Shown: one piece after another, positions 11,598 through 14,001 of the stretch | How the letters are laid out: every line of letters begins with the position of its first letter | Position numbering within the stretch: the first letter of the stretch is position 1 | From: JAAXTX01 sp037139695 | GTDB taxonomy: Bacteria > Patescibacteriota > Minisyncoccia > Moranbacterales > UBA1568 | Reading direction: 5' to 3' | NCBI GenBank assembly: GCA_037139695.1 | Contig: JBAXFX010000029.1 | Span: forward strand, 1 to 14,001 | Length of the DNA stretch: 14,001 bases | Program-made: the position numbers and the translations under genes | The notes under the pieces: model-generated | What the model saw: only the letters and a program-made list of their open reading frames with translations | Told to the model about the DNA's origin: nothing | The model's database searches: none

Positions 11598-12293
11598 ATG
11601 GCTCACTCCGAACGCATCATCATCTCTCTGGGTGGGTCGCTCATCGTGCCGGACGGCATCGATTGGCGGTTTTTGAAGTCGTTCAAGACATTCATCGAGG
11701 ATGAGATTAAGAAGGGGCGACGATTCGTCATCATTACCGGCGGAGGGCGCACGGCGAGGCGGTATATCGAGGCGGCCGGAGAGGTGACGCCCGTCACGGA
11801 CGAGGATAAGGACTGGCTCGGTATCCATTCGACCCGACTCAACGCACACCTTATCAGGACTATCTTTCGGGAACTTGCCTATCAGAAAATCAGCACGAAT
11901 CGGGATGATATCGAGGATTTTTCCCATGCGGAAAATCCGATTCTCGTTTCCGGCGGATGGCATCCGGGCTCATCGACCGACTATTGTGCCACTCTTATCG
12001 CCGAGCATCTCGGATCGAAGCGAATCGTCAACCTTTCGAATATCGACTACGTGTACGACACGGATCCGCGGAAACATCCGGATGCAAAGAAATTCGAGCG
12101 TATGACCTGGTCGGAATTCCGGGCGCTCGTGGGAGACGAATGGGATCCGGGTATGAGTTCGCCGTTCGATCCGATCGCATCGAAGCTTGCCGAGGCGGAA
12201 GGGATGGAGGTCGCGATCCTGTCCGGGAGCGATCTCGGGAACGTCTCGCGATATCTTTCGGGCGAGCCTTTCGAGGGAACCGTTATTTCGTAA
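11598..12293 (+). CDS. pyrH: UMP kinase, archaeal type
   Basis: Phosphorylates UMP to UDP in pyrimidine nucleotide synthesis. 231 residues from the ATG at 11598. In-frame codons just upstream lack a better start. It is an amino-acid-kinase fold protein: SLGGSL (10-15) for phosphate binding, the GGG loop with RTARRYIEAA (about 48-60), DWLGIHSTRLNA for UMP binding, GGWHPGSSTDYCA (119-131), LSNIDYVYDTDPRKHPDAKKF, and a C-terminal GEPFEGTVIS. The GG-HPG-STD pattern and short length fit the archaeal UMP kinase subfamily rather than the usual bacterial PyrH. Patescibacteria often carry this type. No ribosome site is visible. The stop is only 4 bp before the glycosyltransferase ATG, so the two form an operon. 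Other amino-acid kinases are less likely. Confidence 0.87.
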   Translation: MAHSERIIISLGGSLIVPDGIDWRFLKSFKTFIEDEIKKGRRFVIITGGGRTARRYIEAAGEVTPVTDEDKDWLGIHSTRLNAHLIRTIFRELAYQKISTNRDDIEDFSHAENPILVSGGWHPGSSTDYCATLIAEHLGSKRIVNLSNIDYVYDTDPRKHPDAKKFERMTWSEFRALVGDEWDPGMSSPFDPIASKLAEAEGMEVAILSGSDLGNVSRYLSGEPFEGTVIS

Positions 12294-12297
12294 GCGT

Positions 12298-13413
12298 ATG
12301 AGAATCGCGGTACAGGCGGCTGATCTGGATGCGTCGCGGGTGGATGGGACGCGCGTGTATCTTCTGGAACTGTTGCGACGGTTCGGGCCGCTTTCGCCGA
12401 AAGATCTGTTCTTACTGTGTCATCGGGATACGTTCAATCCGGAGCTTGTGCCACCGGAATTCCAAAATTACGAGGTACGGACGCTACCAGGCGACCGCAT
12501 GTGGATGCAGACGGCGTTCGCGAAGGCCTTGTTCGAACTGCGTCCGGACCGGGTGTTCATCCCACTGCAGGCGGTGCCGATCGCGACACCCGAGGGAACG
12601 GAAATCATCGCGACGGTGCATGATCTCGCGTTCCGGCACTTCCCGAAGACGTTTCCCGTTGCCGACCGGGCGAAGCTCAATCTCTTGCTTGGTGCGACGG
12701 TACGTAAGGCGTCGCGCATCATCGCCGTTTCGGAATCGACCAAGTCGGATCTCATACGGTTCTTTCCGGACCTGCCGGCTGCCAAGATCCGGGTCATCCA
12801 TCACGGGGTGAACGCGGATTTTTTCGCGGCACGACAACCTGAGTCTGAACGCGACGCATTATTTGTTCGTTACGGACTCCTGCCGGAATCTTACGTCCTT
12901 TATGTCGGCGCGATCCAACCACGAAAAAATCTGGTCCGGCTCGTTGCGGCGTTCGAGATGGCGAAACTTCATCATCCGGATATGAAGCTCGTCATCGTCG
13001 GTGAGAAGGCATGGCTCTCGGATGCGATCGTCGAACGCATGCGCCGAAGTCCGTTTGCCGAAGATATCATCCGGACCGGCAAGGTCCCGTTTCGCGAACT
13101 CCCGATCTGGTATCAGAACGCGAGAGTTTTCGCGTTTCCATCGCTCTACGAGGGATTCGGCCTGCCGGTGCTCGAGGCATTCGCCGCGGGGACGCCGACT
13201 CTGTTGGGCAAGGCGTCAAGCTTGCCCGAGATCGGCGGTGATGCGGCGCTCTATGCCGATCCACAGAGCGAATCCGATATCGCCGACAAATTATCGCGCC
13301 TCTGGGAAGACGAAGTCCTCCGTGAGAGGCTCAGAAAAAAAAGCCTTGAGCGCGTCAAGCTCTTCTCCTGGGATCGTTGTGCCGAAGAAACGCTTGATTG
13401 TATCCGTGGGTGA
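12298..13413 (+). CDS. GT4-family glycosyltransferase
   Basis: 371 residues, GT-B fold. Transfers a sugar from a nucleotide sugar to a lipid, polysaccharide or protein acceptor, usually at the cytoplasmic membrane face. Seen: an N-terminal domain opening with MRIAVQAADLD and TRVYLLELL, VHDLAF with H108, VIHHGVN (167-172), the donor-domain entry VGAIQPRKNL (203-212), and the GT4 hallmark SLYEGFGLPVLEAFAAGTP with the E-x7-E pair E285/E293. SSLPEIGGDAALYADP follows, and it ends with a helix around SWDRCAEETLDCIRG. The start is the ATG at 12298. An earlier in-frame start would lie inside pyrH. It is coupled to pyrH (UDP supply), which is suggestive but not proof of a UDP-sugar donor. Mannosyl- or glucosyltransferase specificity cannot be told apart. 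Confidence 0.92.
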   Translation: MRIAVQAADLDASRVDGTRVYLLELLRRFGPLSPKDLFLLCHRDTFNPELVPPEFQNYEVRTLPGDRMWMQTAFAKALFELRPDRVFIPLQAVPIATPEGTEIIATVHDLAFRHFPKTFPVADRAKLNLLLGATVRKASRIIAVSESTKSDLIRFFPDLPAAKIRVIHHGVNADFFAARQPESERDALFVRYGLLPESYVLYVGAIQPRKNLVRLVAAFEMAKLHHPDMKLVIVGEKAWLSDAIVERMRRSPFAEDIIRTGKVPFRELPIWYQNARVFAFPSLYEGFGLPVLEAFAAGTPTLLGKASSLPEIGGDAALYADPQSESDIADKLSRLWEDEVLRERLRKKSLERVKLFSWDRCAEETLDCIRG

Positions 13414-13482
13414 TTTTTTGTCTTATATAAAACCTTTTTGAAAAGAATTCATCCGCCGATCCTGGCGCTTATTTTCGGATTT

Positions 13483-13511
13483 TTGACAAAGCGGGTCATT
13501 TGATTTACAAC
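13483..13511 (+). promoter_or_regulatory. Promoter for the last small gene
   Basis: Perfect TTGACA (13483-13488), a 17-nt spacer and TACAAC (13506-13511), 46 bp before the ATG at 13558. Confidence 0.55.
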
Positions 13512-13557
13512 ATATTTATTGCATATCGTTTCTTAAAACAATCAAACTTCTCTATCC

Positions 13558-13944
13558 ATGGGAATGATTCGATTCAAAAATGATGTCACGCCTTGTGAGG
13601 TGGCGTGTAGTGAAGATTTCGAAGAAATGCGGAAGCTGATGAAGGCTGTCCGAGTCTTGCCGATTTTTTGTACTGAGATTTCCGCTAAGGGGAAAACCAA
13701 AACGGTTGTCGTGTACCTTGATGTGGTCGCTCCGACAATCGGTCGGACACTCCATATCGCCTTTGAGAATGGCATATGGGCGCGGATCGAGCCTTGGAAT
13801 GATGGCCATCCGTACTACCTCAAAAATGTCCACGAGGGGATTTTCGGGTTCGAAGGTCCGGGAACGGAAGTGCTTCGAAAGCTCATCAGATTGAATGAGA
13901 TCATCGAAAATGGACAACGATGGATGCGATGGATGTCTGAGTAA
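13558..13944 (+). CDS. Small hypothetical cytosolic protein
   Basis: 128 residues from the ATG at 13558. A second Met at residue 3 is also possible, and neither has a strong ribosome site. There is no signal or membrane helix. The sequence looks like a compact alpha/beta domain: a helical part (DFEEMRKLMKAVRVLP), strands (KTKTVVVYLDVVAPTIG, TLHIAFENGIWARIEPW) and a C-terminal helix (EVLRKLIRLNEIIEN) ending in WMRWMSE. No family is recognised and no catalytic motif stands out. It has its own promoter and lies between the glycosyltransferase and a copy of the 186-bp element, which starts only 5 bp after the stop. Its codon use is A+T-richer than that of the operon upstream, which could mean a different origin. 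Confidence 0.68.
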   Translation: MGMIRFKNDVTPCEVACSEDFEEMRKLMKAVRVLPIFCTEISAKGKTKTVVVYLDVVAPTIGRTLHIAFENGIWARIEPWNDGHPYYLKNVHEGIFGFEGPGTEVLRKLIRLNEIIENGQRWMRWMSE

Positions 13945-13949
13945 CAGTA

Positions 13950-14001
13950 AGTATCTATCTCAAATCTCAACGCCTATATAAGGCAAAAAATCCGCTTGCC
14001 G
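13950..14001 (-). repeat. 186-bp element, partial copy 4 (end B)
   Basis: Reverse complement of about 3419-3471 with one A missing from an A run. It contains the terminal repeat (13950-13969) and the GCCTATATAAGGC motif. The remainder lies right of the window. Confidence 0.85.

Noticed and set aside
1..14001. CRISPR array, tRNA or rRNA genes
   Set aside because: No regularly spaced direct repeats with unique spacers and no cloverleaf or rRNA-like segments were recognised. The repeats present are dispersed or inverted.

Overview
The window looks like part of a bacterial genome of about 50-55% G+C, most likely a member of the Patescibacteria (Candidate Phyla Radiation). This assignment is inferred. 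It rests on an archaeal-type UMP kinase, a short prolyl-tRNA synthetase without the editing insertion, extracytoplasmic thrombospondin type 3 (TSP3) calcium repeats fused to a membrane protein, many small unrecognised membrane proteins, and a protein whose layout matches a family I recall as common in that group. TGA acts as a stop codon (for example at the ends of the permease and HtrA-like genes), so the recoded Gracilibacteria-type code is unlikely.

Region 1 (1-3305): a six-gene plus-strand cassette between inverted copies of a short repeat. It encodes three small single-pass membrane or secreted proteins, a secreted TSP3-repeat protein, an ApbE-type FAD:protein FMN transferase, and a ferric-reductase-like di-heme membrane protein with its own TSP3 domain. 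This reads as a candidate flavin/heme trans-membrane electron-transfer module. The left repeat end supplies the -35 box of a good promoter for the cassette.

Region 2 (3286-5627): a 186-bp repeat element with 20-bp terminal inverted repeats, a MacB/FtsX-type ABC permease without an ATPase gene nearby, a small charged protein, a bidirectional terminator, and a convergent four-helix membrane protein on the minus strand.

Region 3 (5768-7832): a roughly nine-helix membrane protein, then a membrane-anchored HtrA-like protein with a PDZ domain. All three catalytic triad residues of that protein appear to be replaced. An intrinsic terminator follows.

Region 4 (7853-9377): a gene whose last 45 or so codons are A-poor and G+C-rich and resemble the variable end of diversity-generating-retroelement (DGR) target proteins. 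A perfect 13-bp hairpin lies 23 bp after its stop codon. The gene sits between two copies of a 36-bp imperfect palindrome that is flipped in one copy while its flanking tail is not. Several terminators follow.

Region 5 (9375-11577): proS between two copies of a 51-bp double-hairpin repeat, then about 800 bp of non-coding repeats. These include a 309-bp MITE with 21-bp terminal inverted repeats and an exact 8-bp target duplication, inserted beside a partial copy of the 186-bp element.

Region 6 (11598-14001): a two-gene operon (UMP kinase, GT4 glycosyltransferase), a small unknown protein, and another copy of the 186-bp element running off the right edge. No tRNA, rRNA or CRISPR array was recognised.
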